Source of the DNA: SFLA01 sp045595785
Lineage (GTDB): Bacteria; Bacillota; Clostridia; Oscillospirales; CAG-382
Length of the DNA stretch: 56,980 nucleotides
Direction of reading: 5' to 3'
NCBI GenBank assembly: GCA_045595785.1
Contig: JAZOBE010000046.1
Location: forward strand, 1 to 56,980
Numbering within the stretch: position 1 is the first letter of the stretch; every line of letters begins with the position of its first letter. A program made the position numbers and the translations under genes. Positions 7,877 to 16,690 of the stretch are shown piece by piece. Under the pieces are notes generated by a model. It saw only the letters and a program-made list of their open reading frames with translations. It did no database searches and had not been told where the DNA came from.

Positions 7877-9240
7877 GCGAAACACAAAAGCTGTCTGCGT
7901 CGGCGGACAGTCAGTATAAAAAAATGACCGACACGCCGGTTGCGCGTTTGGTTCTTACTCTCGGCATACCGACAACCATCAGTATGCTTATTACAAACAT
8001 ATACAATATGGCGGATTCATATTTTGTCAGCCGTATATCCTTAAGCGCAGGCGGCGCCACCAGCATCGTTTTCGGAATAATGTCCATCCTGCAGGCCTTT
8101 GGATTTATGTTCGGCCACGGCGCGGGAAGCCATATAAGCCGTCAGCTTGGCGGTAAACATATAGAAAAAGCGGGAAAATATGCGTCGTTTGGATTTTTTG
8201 CCGCACTTGCCAGCGGTATTGTTATTATGGCGGTAGGACTTATCTTTCTTAGGCCGTTAATGCTGTTGTTGGGAAGCACTGCGACCATTCTGCCTCATGC
8301 AATGGATTACGGTTTTTGGATACTTATTGCCGCCCCTGCAATGACTACCAGCTGTGTGCTTAACAATATTCTTCGTTATGAGGGGAAAGCCACCCTTGCA
8401 ATGGTAGGCCTTACCACCGGCGGTATACTCAATATTATACTTGACCCCATCCTCATATTCTATTGCAAAATGGATATAGGCGGTGCGGGACTTGCTACTG
8501 CCATATCCCAGTATGTTTCGTTTGGAATATTGTTTTCCATGTTTTTATTAAAAAAGACCGAAAGCCGAATTTCCTTCCGTTTGCTTACAAAGGAGTTTGG
8601 TATCCTGTGGGATATAATCATCACCGGTTTGCCCAGTCTTGCACGTCAGGGACTTAACAGCGTGTCTACAATGGTGCTTAACGCTCAGGCAAAGCCTTTC
8701 GAGGATGCCGCCATTGCAGCTATGGGCTACGTCGGAAGGACCTCAAGCCTTATATTTAGTGTTGGCTTGGGTATCGGTCAGGGCTTCCAGCCGGTATCTG
8801 CATTCAACTACGGCGCAAAGAAGTATTCAAGAGTAAAAAAGAGTGCGTACTTTACCACCGTGTTCGGTGCGGCGTTTATGGGTACCATTGCCGCTTTCTG
8901 CTTTGCCTTTGCACCGCAGATAATCTCGCTTTTCCGTAATGAAGCCGATGTTGTTCGCATAGGCGGTACCGCACTTCGTATACAATGCGCGTTCCTGCTG
9001 TTCCTGCCCGTTTCCGTGGTTGCGACAATGCTGTTCCAAAGTATAGGAAAAAGCGTGCCTGCACTTATTCTCTCATGTCTGCAAAGCGGACTCATCTTTA
9101 TACCGCTTTGTATAATTCTCCCGCGGTTTATCGGAGTTTTGGGTATAGAGCTTGCTCAGCCTCTGGCATATCTGATAACTGCTACCATTTCTTTACCTAT
9201 GGGACTCGTCTTCTTAAAACGCTTACCTAAGGACGAATGA
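7873..9240 (+). CDS. MATE-family multidrug/Na+ efflux transporter
   Basis: The protein has 455 residues and 12 predicted membrane segments in two similar halves, the normal MATE size. It should export cationic compounds or metabolites in exchange for Na+ or H+. The opening TPVARLVLTLGIPTTISMLITNIYNMADSYFV is typical of clostridial MATE proteins, as is GIGQGFQPVSAFNYGAKKY in the second half. It overlaps the XRE regulator by four bases and so belongs to a regulator-exporter pair, an arrangement often seen with drug-responsive pumps. The substrate is unknown. Confidence 0.88.
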   Translation: MSETQKLSASADSQYKKMTDTPVARLVLTLGIPTTISMLITNIYNMADSYFVSRISLSAGGATSIVFGIMSILQAFGFMFGHGAGSHISRQLGGKHIEKAGKYASFGFFAALASGIVIMAVGLIFLRPLMLLLGSTATILPHAMDYGFWILIAAPAMTTSCVLNNILRYEGKATLAMVGLTTGGILNIILDPILIFYCKMDIGGAGLATAISQYVSFGILFSMFLLKKTESRISFRLLTKEFGILWDIIITGLPSLARQGLNSVSTMVLNAQAKPFEDAAIAAMGYVGRTSSLIFSVGLGIGQGFQPVSAFNYGAKKYSRVKKSAYFTTVFGAAFMGTIAAFCFAFAPQIISLFRNEADVVRIGGTALRIQCAFLLFLPVSVVATMLFQSIGKSVPALILSCLQSGLIFIPLCIILPRFIGVLGIELAQPLAYLITATISLPMGLVFLKRLPKDE

Positions 9241-9243
9241 TAA

Positions 9244-10716
9244 ATGGCATTACTTACTTTAATAAAAAACAATAAAAAGTTACTCATCCCATTTGACGGA
9301 GCTCCATTACTTAAGGATATGCTTGTAAATGCAGGATGCTATATTGATTCACCTTGCGGCGGAAACGGCAAATGCTTAAAATGCGCGATAAAGGTTCAAG
9401 GGAATATTTCCGAACCAAACAGCACGGAAACCAAGGCGGGGTGCCGTCTCGCCTGTCAGACCGTCCTGTATGGCGACACAACGGTAGAATTGCTTTTTCC
9501 CGAGGAATCGTTCGACAAAATTCAAACAAGCACCACGGCGGTTAAAACACGCGGTGAGGGCTGGAAATACGGCGTGGCGGCAGACGTCGGCACCACAACG
9601 GTTGTACTAAAGCTGTTTTCGGCTGACGGCAGCGTTCTCGGTGAAGAGACCGCCTTGAACCCCCAGCGTTCCGTCTCTTCTGACGTTATCGGAAGAATAG
9701 GGGAAGCTCTCAAGGGCGAAGGAAGCATCCTTCAACAGCAGATATCCGATTGTCTGATTAAAATGTTGAACGATGCTTGTACAAAGGTCGGTATACATAA
9801 TACCGATGTTGACCGTATGATAATTACGGGAAACACGGCAATGATGTATTTGCTTACGGGGAAAGACCCGTCCTCTGTTTCATGTGCGCCGTTTGAGGCG
9901 GATAATCTTTTCGGAGTGTGGACAGAGCTGTTTGGAATAAAAACATATCTTGCTCCTTGTATAGATGCTTTTGTGGGCGGAGATTTAACTTGCGCGGTGC
10001 TGGAATCGGGCATGTGCGAAAAGTCGGAAACTTCTCTTCTTTGCGATATCGGCACCAACGGAGAAATTGCTTTGTGGAAAAACGGCGTGCTTTACGTTAC
10101 CTCCACTGCGGCAGGCCCTGCTTTTGAAGGAGCTGATATATCCTGCGGCTGCGGAAGCGTTCCCGGTGCGGTGTACCGTGTCTGGGCGGAGGAGGGAAGA
10201 GTATATGCTCATACGATTTGCAACCTTCCTGCTGTCGGTATCTGCGGCTCGGGACTTATTGATGCAGTTGCCGCTTTTCTGGAAAACGGTGTTGTAGACC
10301 GTACCGGCAGGATAATCGGCAATACTTCTGTTACCGCAAACGGCGGTACGGTAACTCTTTTGCCGGATGATATCCGTGCTTTACAGCTTGCAAAGGCTGC
10401 TGTGGCGGCAGGGATATGGATGCTTTTGTCCCGTTCGCAAACAGATGTGGACGAAATAAAGACCTTGTATCTGGCAGGCGGATTCGGAAATAAGCTGGAC
10501 CCGTATTCTGCCGCAAGAATAGGACTCGTTCCCTCAATTCTTGCAAAACGCACCGGTCATATTGGCAACGGCGCACTTTCGGGTGCGGTAAAAATGCTTT
10601 TTGACGATGGCGTTATTTCCTGCGGAGAACGTATCGCAAAAAATGCGGTTCATATTGAGCTTGGCGGAAACGAAGAGTTCAACGAAGCTTTTATAGATAA
10701 TCTGTTCTTTACTTAA
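9244..10716 (+). CDS. [2Fe-2S] ferredoxin-ASKHA (DUF4445) protein, RACE-type corrinoid activator
   Basis: A cytoplasmic protein of 490 residues. The N-terminal 80 residues are a plant-type [2Fe-2S] ferredoxin domain (CGGNGKCLKC, with a later Cys in LACQT). From about residue 100, VAADVGTTTVVLKLF opens an ASKHA ATPase-like domain with phosphate loops ITGNTAMMYLL, LLCDIGTNGEIAL and LAGGFGNKLDP. Relatives use ATP to drive low-potential reduction of Co(II) corrinoids in methyltransferase systems. No corrinoid protein or methyltransferase is nearby, so the partner is unknown. It begins three bases after the MATE stop, suggesting co-transcription. The family call is firm; the specific reaction is inferred. 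Confidence 0.85.
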   Translation: MALLTLIKNNKKLLIPFDGAPLLKDMLVNAGCYIDSPCGGNGKCLKCAIKVQGNISEPNSTETKAGCRLACQTVLYGDTTVELLFPEESFDKIQTSTTAVKTRGEGWKYGVAADVGTTTVVLKLFSADGSVLGEETALNPQRSVSSDVIGRIGEALKGEGSILQQQISDCLIKMLNDACTKVGIHNTDVDRMIITGNTAMMYLLTGKDPSSVSCAPFEADNLFGVWTELFGIKTYLAPCIDAFVGGDLTCAVLESGMCEKSETSLLCDIGTNGEIALWKNGVLYVTSTAAGPAFEGADISCGCGSVPGAVYRVWAEEGRVYAHTICNLPAVGICGSGLIDAVAAFLENGVVDRTGRIIGNTSVTANGGTVTLLPDDIRALQLAKAAVAAGIWMLLSRSQTDVDEIKTLYLAGGFGNKLDPYSAARIGLVPSILAKRTGHIGNGALSGAVKMLFDDGVISCGERIAKNAVHIELGGNEEFNEAFIDNLFFT

Positions 10717-10759
10717 ACTAATTTGAAAAACAAAAAAATTAAAATATAAGAGGTCTGTT

Positions 10760-10978
10760 ATGAAAAAAGCAATTAAAATTTTCACAATCATCGGTATGAT
10801 AGCTACGTTTTACTTAATTTTTCCCGTCATCTTCGGCGTGATCACGCTGAAAAAACTGGAAAAAGGTGAAATTACCAACGGCTGGAAAGTATGCGTCTTT
10901 ATGTTTGTAAGCATGATCGCAGGTATTATGATGCTTGCTACTCCCGTTGAAGTACTTAATGCTCCTGATGAGAATTAA
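10760..10978 (+). CDS. small two-helix membrane protein
   Basis: This is a 72-residue protein with two hydrophobic helices (about 5-28 and 45-62) joined by the charged stretch KKLEKGEITNGWK. The first helix and its GVITLKKLEKGE link resemble small clostridial membrane proteins of unknown function. A weak Shine-Dalgarno, AGAGG, is at about 10750-10754. It stands 43 bases after the ASKHA gene with no terminator between them, so it may be the tail of that transcript. No function can be assigned. Confidence 0.65.
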   Translation: MKKAIKIFTIIGMIATFYLIFPVIFGVITLKKLEKGEITNGWKVCVFMFVSMIAGIMMLATPVEVLNAPDEN

Positions 10979-11038
10979 ACGTTTTTAGTGAGAAACAAGT
11001 TGTGATACGTACTTAGTTTTTGGAGGTTGTATTTTTTC

Positions 11039-11833
11039 ATGAATACGTTGGCGTGGCTTATTAAAAACTTTTTTACTCACAAGGATTTTCTTCCTTCGGC
11101 AGATCAGATTCCCGGCACCTTGTTTACTCCATTGCATTTCGTCGTTGCGGCAGTGTTTCTCGCTGTGGTAGTTGCCGCTTGTATTTTCTTTTCAAAAAGA
11201 TCTCACAAGACTATACAGACAGTGTTTGCTTGTGTATGGGCGGTAGCAGTAGTAATGGAGATCGTAAAAATTGTGTGGGAGACGGTTTCCGGCGCATCGG
11301 TCAACTTTGAATGGGGCGGAGTTCTTCCTCTTTACCCCTGCAGCATTTTTATGTATGCGCTTCCCTTTGCTATATGGGGTAAGGGTATGGTGCGTTATGC
11401 TGCATGTGGCTACGTTTGCTCACTGGGAATTCTCGGCGGCGCAATCAATTTTATTTATCCCGCAAATATTCTTTCAAATTATTCGGCGCTGTCCTTTTCG
11501 GGATTCCACACCCTATTTTATCACGGCGCAATAGTTTTCTGCGCGGTTACTATGCTTGCATCGGGATATCACAGCTACGGAAAGGCAACCAAATGGTATC
11601 ATCTTTTCATTCCTGCTATCCCTTGTCTGGTAGTATCGGTCTTTGCAAACGCAGTCAATTTTTCTCCCATTGCATCCGATTATATGTTTTTCAAGCTTAA
11701 TTCGTTTTTCTTTGCGCCCATCGGTGCCGCCACACCGGATATACTCTCGGTAGTGCTGGTATACTTTATTTACTTGCTTATCCATGCATTGCCGTATATC
11801 CCGTGTTACATTAAAAACAGAACAAGTAACTAA
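11039..11833 (+). CDS. YwaF/TMEM164-like membrane protein
   Basis: The 264-residue protein has about seven membrane segments. WGGVLPLYPCSIFMY, with its central Cys, and SFHTLFYHG, with its His, match the family's two conserved spots, and the C-terminus ends in a basic tail. Bacterial YwaF proteins are uncharacterised; distant eukaryotic TMEM164 proteins act as acyltransferases using a Cys/His pair, so lipid acyl transfer is only a possibility here. ATG 11039 is used because GGAGG lies at 11022-11026, too close to the upstream TTG at 11027. The gene ends at a strong bidirectional terminator. Confidence 0.75.
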   Translation: MNTLAWLIKNFFTHKDFLPSADQIPGTLFTPLHFVVAAVFLAVVVAACIFFSKRSHKTIQTVFACVWAVAVVMEIVKIVWETVSGASVNFEWGGVLPLYPCSIFMYALPFAIWGKGMVRYAACGYVCSLGILGGAINFIYPANILSNYSALSFSGFHTLFYHGAIVFCAVTMLASGYHSYGKATKWYHLFIPAIPCLVVSVFANAVNFSPIASDYMFFKLNSFFFAPIGAATPDILSVVLVYFIYLLIHALPYIPCYIKNRTSN

Positions 11834-11849
11834 AGAACAAAAAGGCAAT

Positions 11850-11884
11850 AAAAAAAATCACCTCATTACGAGGTGATTTTTTTA
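11850..11884. terminator. bidirectional rho-independent terminator
   Basis: AAAATCACCTC and GAGGTGATTTT form an 11-bp stem around ATTAC, flanked by A runs on the left and T runs on the right. It separates the YwaF-like gene from the convergent OB-fold lipoprotein. Confidence 0.9.
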
Positions 11885-11901
11885 TTAATCGTTCAAGTTA
11901 A

Positions 11902-12588
11902 TTAGTTCTTTGCTACAGAAGTGATGTGGGTGTTAACACCGTTGTACCAGTAAAGGAAGCCTTCGATATCAACAACGTCGCCCTGCTTAAGATCAGCAAA
12001 TGCCTTGTAAACGTCGGTATCGGGACCGGTGAGGTAAACTTCTACGCAGAAATCATAGTTCTTGCCGTCCTTGGAAACGGTAACGTAGATGTCGTCGCCG
12101 GGCTCGTCATTTCTATATGAAACGGATTCAATGGTAAGACCCTTGAAAGAAACCAGCATGTTCTGCTTGTCGATAAGCTCATCCTTGCCGAGCAGTGCGG
12201 TAACGTCAGTAGGCTCTGCAACGTAGGTGCCTTCGAGAATCTCAAAGGTAGCGTCGATGATCTCAACTTCGCCGGACCATTCAGCCTTGTGGCCGGTAAC
12301 CTTAAGCTTGGTACCAACAGTCATCTTGTTGTAATCTTCTTCGGAGCAAGCAAGCTCGTATACGAAGTAGCCGCCGTCTTTATCCTGAAGATAGAAGGTA
12401 CCCTTGTTGTCCCACCAGGACTGCTTGCCCTGAACGAACGCTTCAATAACAACTTCGGATTCAAGCTCTGCTGCAGCGTACTCTGCATAAGTCATAACGC
12501 CTTCGGACTTCTTGTGGATATCATTGCCACAGCTTGCAAGTCCCAGCACCATAACGAGTGCCAACGCCAAAACGATAATCTTTTTCAT
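11902..12588 (-). CDS. lipoprotein with OB-fold-like domains
   Basis: A 228-residue lipoprotein: signal peptide with lipobox GLASC (Cys at about 20). Two beta-rich segments follow, each of the nucleic-acid-binding OB type seen in secreted proteins: VIEAFVQGKQSWWDNKGTFYLQDKDGGYFVYE ... VGTKLKVTGHKA, and a C-terminal half with KQGDVVDIEGFLYWYNGVNTHI. Such domains in extracellular lipoproteins usually mediate binding rather than catalysis. It lies downstream of the ABC binding-protein gene on the same strand but has its own good promoter at 12639-12667. Its link to the transporter is only positional. Confidence 0.7.
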   Translation of the reverse strand: MKKIIVLALALVMVLGLASCGNDIHKKSEGVMTYAEYAAAELESEVVIEAFVQGKQSWWDNKGTFYLQDKDGGYFVYELACSEEDYNKMTVGTKLKVTGHKAEWSGEVEIIDATFEILEGTYVAEPTDVTALLGKDELIDKQNMLVSFKGLTIESVSYRNDEPGDDIYVTVSKDGKNYDFCVEVYLTGPDTDVYKAFADLKQGDVVDIEGFLYWYNGVNTHITSVAKN

Positions 12589-12638
12589 TTTCTTACACGC
12601 CTTTTCTTGTTAATATTTGGTTATTAAAACCGTAACTA

Positions 12639-12667
12639 ATTATACACAGATTTGAGTAATAAGTCAA
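12639..12667 (-). promoter_or_regulatory. promoter of the OB-fold lipoprotein gene
   Basis: On the minus strand TTGACT (12667-12662) and TATAAT (12644-12639) are 17 bases apart, with about 50 bases to the start codon. Confidence 0.75.
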
Positions 12668-12676
12668 TACCCGACT

Positions 12677-14266
12677 CTATTTTTTGCGCTTTTTCACAAT
12701 GTCGGCAACGTAGTATATTCCAATACCTATCCATAATGCTGAAACCGAGCCTATAAGTATCGCCGCCATTTTCGGTAACGCTTCAAATTCCTGCTTTTCG
12801 CCTGCCATCAGCTTTAACTGATTAAGCTTATACAGCGAGCTTACCTCGTGGTACAGCTCGGCAAAATACTTTTCATCCACGGTTTCATGACGCCTTGTGG
12901 ATTTTGCCGTGCTTTCAATAAGCTGCCCCGCGGCGTTACGCAGAGATGCGCTTCCGTTAAACACCGGAGTAATAAAAGTATTATCAATATTATCCAAAAG
13001 CAGCTTTGCCGCATCCAGCTTAACGTAATAATACAATTGGTTATCCTCGCCTCTGCGTGACAGATAATCCTTATATTCAGCGCTTTCAAGAGCTTTGGTG
13101 GTTACAGGTAGATATCCTTCTGTCTGAGAATAGGATATCTGTACGTCATTTGTAAGCATATACTGCAGGAACAGCCAGGAGGCAAGAACCTCTTGAGGAT
13201 CTTCCTGGTTGAAAATACAAATGGAGGGGCCCTGAGATATCATAAGAGGATCTGCTGTGTTTACCTGAGGTATCTCCATAACGACCGTTTCAAACTCTAC
13301 CTTTTCGGATTCGTCTATATCCGCATTGGGAGATTCGGTACCCATCCAGGTAGCGCCTGCGGTAGAGTCGATAGCAAATATACACTGTCCCGCATTAAGG
13401 TAGTTGCCGGGATAACTGGATATCTTGAAGGTGGAAAACGCACCCGTTTCAACGTGAGACGATATTACGGATAAAAACTCCTCGGTAGTATCGTTGAAGA
13501 TAAGAATATCACCGTCATCATTGGAATAACCGGCTTCCTTTTGCGCAAGATACTGTATCATCATATTGTCGGTAGACTTGTATATGAAGGGTATCAGTAC
13601 CTTTTGCCCGTTTACCTTGTAGTTACCGTCGGCATCCTTTTCCATAGCTGCCTCGGATACTTCCCAGATAAACTCCCATGTAAGAGTTTCGGGCAATTCG
13701 TAGCCCAGCTTTTCAACCATATCCTTGTTGATATAGCAGGCTTCGGTGGAGCGCATATATGGCAGGGCATAGGTCACGCCGTTTATCTTGCCCTCTTCAA
13801 GGAATTTCTGAACCATTTCGTCCTTTGAGGGACTGTCAAATTTCACTCCGCTTCCGCCCAGACCGTACTTTTGGTCATTAATAAGCTTATCCAGCGGAAC
13901 GACCGTGTTTGCACCCGTCATATAGGTGGCAATATGGTCGGGATAGGTTATACATACGTTGGGAGTAGTCTTTGTGGGAATGTTCGTAATAACGTCGCTG
14001 TATATTCTGCCGTAGTCGGTATACACCGTCAATTCCACGTTTATGTTGGGATACAGCTTTTCAAACTCCTCAACAGCCTTAAGATATACGTTTTTCTGGG
14101 TGATGTTGGATTCGTTTTTCGCCCAGAAGGTTATGGTATATTCACGGGAAACATCAAATTCCTCGGGAATAACGAATTCCTTAAGACTCTTTGAGCCGTG
14201 GCAACCGGCTAGCACGGGGAGACAGAGGAAAACACAGATAACAAGAGCAATAATACGCTTTTTCAT
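12677..14266 (-). CDS. ABC-importer solute-binding lipoprotein with a C-terminal membrane anchor
   Basis: The protein (529 residues) is an extracellular family-1-type solute-binding protein, probably for a sugar or oligosaccharide. It has a lipobox (VLAGC, Cys 22) and a body with YTITFWAKNESN near the start and KINGVTYALPYMRSTEACYINKDMVEKLGYE, a stretch common in sugar binders. Unusually, the C-terminus adds a hydrophobic helix (AAILIGSVSALWIGIGIYY) followed by a basic stop-transfer sequence KKRKK, so the protein may be held in the membrane at both ends. It overlaps the upstream permease by ATGA, with the Shine-Dalgarno AGGAGG inside the permease gene. The ligand cannot be told from sequence. 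Confidence 0.85.
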   Translation of the reverse strand: MKKRIIALVICVFLCLPVLAGCHGSKSLKEFVIPEEFDVSREYTITFWAKNESNITQKNVYLKAVEEFEKLYPNINVELTVYTDYGRIYSDVITNIPTKTTPNVCITYPDHIATYMTGANTVVPLDKLINDQKYGLGGSGVKFDSPSKDEMVQKFLEEGKINGVTYALPYMRSTEACYINKDMVEKLGYELPETLTWEFIWEVSEAAMEKDADGNYKVNGQKVLIPFIYKSTDNMMIQYLAQKEAGYSNDDGDILIFNDTTEEFLSVISSHVETGAFSTFKISSYPGNYLNAGQCIFAIDSTAGATWMGTESPNADIDESEKVEFETVVMEIPQVNTADPLMISQGPSICIFNQEDPQEVLASWLFLQYMLTNDVQISYSQTEGYLPVTTKALESAEYKDYLSRRGEDNQLYYYVKLDAAKLLLDNIDNTFITPVFNGSASLRNAAGQLIESTAKSTRRHETVDEKYFAELYHEVSSLYKLNQLKLMAGEKQEFEALPKMAAILIGSVSALWIGIGIYYVADIVKKRKK

Positions 14267-15138
14267 CCTTTTGTACCTCCTCTTGCCACGCCTTCCATTA
14301 TCTTGTTGCGGAAAACGAGGAACAATACTATAAGGGGAACGGATATAGAAACCACCGCCGCCATCATTGCAGGGATATTATCTCTGCCGAATCCGTTTTC
14401 GCGTATTGCCTGAATACCGTTGGATACAAGGAAATACGCCTCTTTATCAGTAACCAAACGGGGCCAGACGTAAGAATTCCAGCACTCGATTACCTTGAGT
14501 ATGGTTATAGTTACAATAGTGGGCTTGCATATAGGTATCATTACCTTAAGCAGATACTTAAGGTCTGTCGTGCCGTCTACCTTGGCGGCGTAATAAAGCT
14601 CATCGGGTATCTGGGCAAAGTTCTCTTTGAGCAGATAAATATAAAATACCGATGCCACCGAGGGGAGTATAAGTCCCGCAAAGGTGTTGCGCATATCAAG
14701 ATTTGTTATGGTGGTGTAGTTGGTTATAACCACCAGCTCCGTAGGTATCATCATAAGTGATAAAAACAGAGTGAACAGCATATCCTTGCCCTTGAAATTA
14801 AGTCTTGCAAAGGCAAATGCAGAGGGGATGGTTATAAACAGCATAAGCGCCGTTGTGGCCAGAGTGAAGATAAGTGTGTTAAGAAAATATCTTCCCAGGG
14901 ATACCATAGTGAACGCGTCGATATAATTCTTTATAGTGGGGGTAAGTGTAAAAAACTTGGGTATAAACTCCGAGTTATAGGATGCATAATCCTTTACCGA
15001 CGTAAGTACCATCCAGTAAAAGGGGAACAGTACCACAAGCGCCCATACGGCAAGGAACGCATATATCACCGTTTTTGATATTATCTTTTTTACGTTTGCA
15101 CGTTTTTCTATATCGGAGTAGCTTTTCTGAATATCCAT
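14263..15138 (-). CDS. ABC sugar transporter permease, MalG type
   Basis: This 291-residue protein has six predicted membrane helices and the permease EAA loop as AAKVDGTTDLKYLLKVMIPICKP, which docks to the ATPase. It is the second permease of a carbohydrate-uptake-1 importer. The C-terminal VARGGTKG ending is typical of MalG-type permeases. It follows the first permease by 12 bases and overlaps the binding-protein gene by four, so all three are one operon in the order permease, permease, binding protein. No ATPase is encoded; such systems commonly share a distant MsmX-type ATPase. Confidence 0.9.
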   Translation of the reverse strand: MDIQKSYSDIEKRANVKKIISKTVIYAFLAVWALVVLFPFYWMVLTSVKDYASYNSEFIPKFFTLTPTIKNYIDAFTMVSLGRYFLNTLIFTLATTALMLFITIPSAFAFARLNFKGKDMLFTLFLSLMMIPTELVVITNYTTITNLDMRNTFAGLILPSVASVFYIYLLKENFAQIPDELYYAAKVDGTTDLKYLLKVMIPICKPTIVTITILKVIECWNSYVWPRLVTDKEAYFLVSNGIQAIRENGFGRDNIPAMMAAVVSISVPLIVLFLVFRNKIMEGVARGGTKG

Positions 15139-15150
15139 TCTTTCTCCTCC

Positions 15151-16041
15151 TTAATAGTGCACGTGCTTTTTGCTTACCATAAGGTTTATGCAGGTAATGG
15201 TAAGGACTATAACGAAAAGAATTATTGCCGCCGCAGATGCAAAGGAGGGATAACCGCCTCCGTCCCCGTAAAGCATATCGTATACGTATCCGACAATAGT
15301 GTTCATCTCTGCCACGTTAAGCTCGGTTCCGAACAGCGCCACAGCGTCGCTGTATGCCTTGAATGCGCCTATAAATCCGGTGATTATAAGGTAAAACAGC
15401 ATAGGAGATATCATGGGAAGGGTTATACGGGTAAAGGTTCTGAATTTGCTTGTGCCGTCAACCATAGCGGCGTTATAATAATCCTGCTTAACGGATGCCA
15501 GTGCGCTGGTAAGCACCAATATCTTGAATGGCATAACTATCCACACCGTGTAAAGACACAAAACAAGCATTTTTGCCCAATAGGGACCCTCAATAAAATC
15601 CACCGAGTTAAACCCGAAAAGGTTTATAACAAGGTTTACCAGACCGTCGGAATAAGAGGTCTTTTTGAACAGTATCATAAATACCAGACCAACCGCCAGC
15701 GTATTGGTAACGTAAGGCAGGAAGTATATTGTCTGGAACATATTGCGCAGCTTTTTGATAGACGCCAGCCCCATGGATATGAGCAGTGCGAGACCGGTGG
15801 AAACGGGCACTGTAATAAGCACGAGTATAAGTGTGTTTTGCACCGCCTGAAGAAAATACGGGTCGTGCAAAACGTAGGAATAGTTATAAAAACCTATTCC
15901 GAAAAAGGATTGGGACGCGCTGTTATATCCCTCCTCAAAGGAATATACGAACACGTCGATCAGAGGGTAAACCATAAATACGCCCAAAAACAGTATTGCG
16001 GGCAGCAGATACAGCCACGCCTTCAGGCTTTTGTTCTCCAT
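15151..16041 (-). CDS. ABC sugar transporter permease, MalF type
   Basis: This 296-residue protein is the first permease of the importer, with six membrane helices and the EAA loop YYNAAMVDGTSKFRTFTRITLP. The start ATG at 16041 is chosen because AAGGAGAT precedes it. A start at 16077 would lie on the predicted transcription start itself, given the -10 box at 16085-16080. It heads a three-gene operon transcribed leftward and is divergent from the ADP-ribosylglycohydrolase pair. All key features of the family appear intact. Confidence 0.9.
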   Translation of the reverse strand: MENKSLKAWLYLLPAILFLGVFMVYPLIDVFVYSFEEGYNSASQSFFGIGFYNYSYVLHDPYFLQAVQNTLILVLITVPVSTGLALLISMGLASIKKLRNMFQTIYFLPYVTNTLAVGLVFMILFKKTSYSDGLVNLVINLFGFNSVDFIEGPYWAKMLVLCLYTVWIVMPFKILVLTSALASVKQDYYNAAMVDGTSKFRTFTRITLPMISPMLFYLIITGFIGAFKAYSDAVALFGTELNVAEMNTIVGYVYDMLYGDGGGYPSFASAAAIILFVIVLTITCINLMVSKKHVHY

Positions 16042-16079
16042 ACTTATCTCCTTTCCGTGGTACGCTTGGTCATACATGA

Positions 16080-16108
16080 ATTATAACACGGGTTCATGCT
16101 TTTTTCAA
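16080..16108 (-). promoter_or_regulatory. promoter of the ABC importer operon
   Basis: On the minus strand TTGAAA (16108-16103) and TATAAT (16085-16080) are separated by 17 bases. The predicted leader is about 32 bases. Confidence 0.8.
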
Positions 16109-16130
16109 GACGGTATCTGTGCTTATATTG

Positions 16131-16148
16131 TTTTTCTACGCAGAAAAA
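16131..16148. promoter_or_regulatory. inverted repeat between divergent promoters
   Basis: TTTTTCT-ACGC-AGAAAAA, with 7-bp arms, lies between the two outward-facing -35 boxes (16108 and 16153). It could be an operator shared by the importer and the hydrolase operon, but it is AT-rich and short, so chance is possible. Confidence 0.3.
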
Positions 16149-16152
16149 TGTG

Positions 16153-16181
16153 TTGATTTACCCGTTAGCTTGTTGTATAAT
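16153..16181 (+). promoter_or_regulatory. promoter of the ADP-ribosylglycohydrolase operon
   Basis: TTGATT (16153-16158) and TATAAT (16176-16181) are 17 bases apart. The Shine-Dalgarno GGGAGG follows at about 16199-16204. Confidence 0.8.
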
Positions 16182-16213
16182 ATTTACAATAAACAAGAGG
16201 GAGGTATTTGTAT

Positions 16214-16678
16214 ATGACGGCGGAAAACGCTTGCTTTCAGCTTTTGCTGTTAAACGGCGGAATTGAATATGAGTATCGGCGCTGGATAAACGAGCTTTTG
16301 GAAACAGAAAAACCGCTGTCTTCCGCAACTCTTGAGCTTTCTTTTATTGGCGATGATACAAAAAACGCAGCTGCTTTTTTGTATGGATACTGCCGCGAAA
16401 AAGATATTGATACCGAGAGGGTCTGTACACGTCTCCGAGTGTTTTTGAGAGATGAATATTTTTCGGGCAGAATAACAAGACCGACCTGTGTGAAGGTTAT
16501 GAAGACTGCTTCCGAATTTGTGGGTTATTGGGAAAAACCGTCTTGGCACAGAATGAATCTTGTTTCAAGTTTTCCCGTTATACACGATTGGCTTTCGGAT
16601 GAACAAATGGAAGTTGAGTTTGAAAAAACTCTGCGTCAATATCTGGAAACCGGGTATACAGCGGTTTACTCGGTGTGA
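16214..16678 (+). CDS. hypothetical protein upstream of ADP-ribosylglycohydrolase
   Basis: I do not recognise this 154-residue protein. It appears soluble and mostly helical, without signal peptide or membrane segments. The pattern ITRPTCVKVMKTASEFVGYWEKPSWHRMN and the C-terminal FEKTLRQYLETGY are its most distinctive parts. ATG 16214 is preferred over TTG 16208 because of spacing from GGGAGG. It sits 12 bases before an ADP-ribosylglycohydrolase-family gene and shares its promoter, so it is probably a dedicated partner or a regulator of that enzyme. Nothing else can be inferred. Confidence 0.7.
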   Translation: MTAENACFQLLLLNGGIEYEYRRWINELLETEKPLSSATLELSFIGDDTKNAAAFLYGYCREKDIDTERVCTRLRVFLRDEYFSGRITRPTCVKVMKTASEFVGYWEKPSWHRMNLVSSFPVIHDWLSDEQMEVEFEKTLRQYLETGYTAVYSV

Positions 16679-16690
16679 AAGGAGCATTTT

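Noticed and set aside
15157..16086. A 309-codon plus-strand frame opposite the ABC permease
   Set aside because: It is Cys/His-rich gibberish created by reading hydrophobic codons in reverse; the permease on the other strand is clear.
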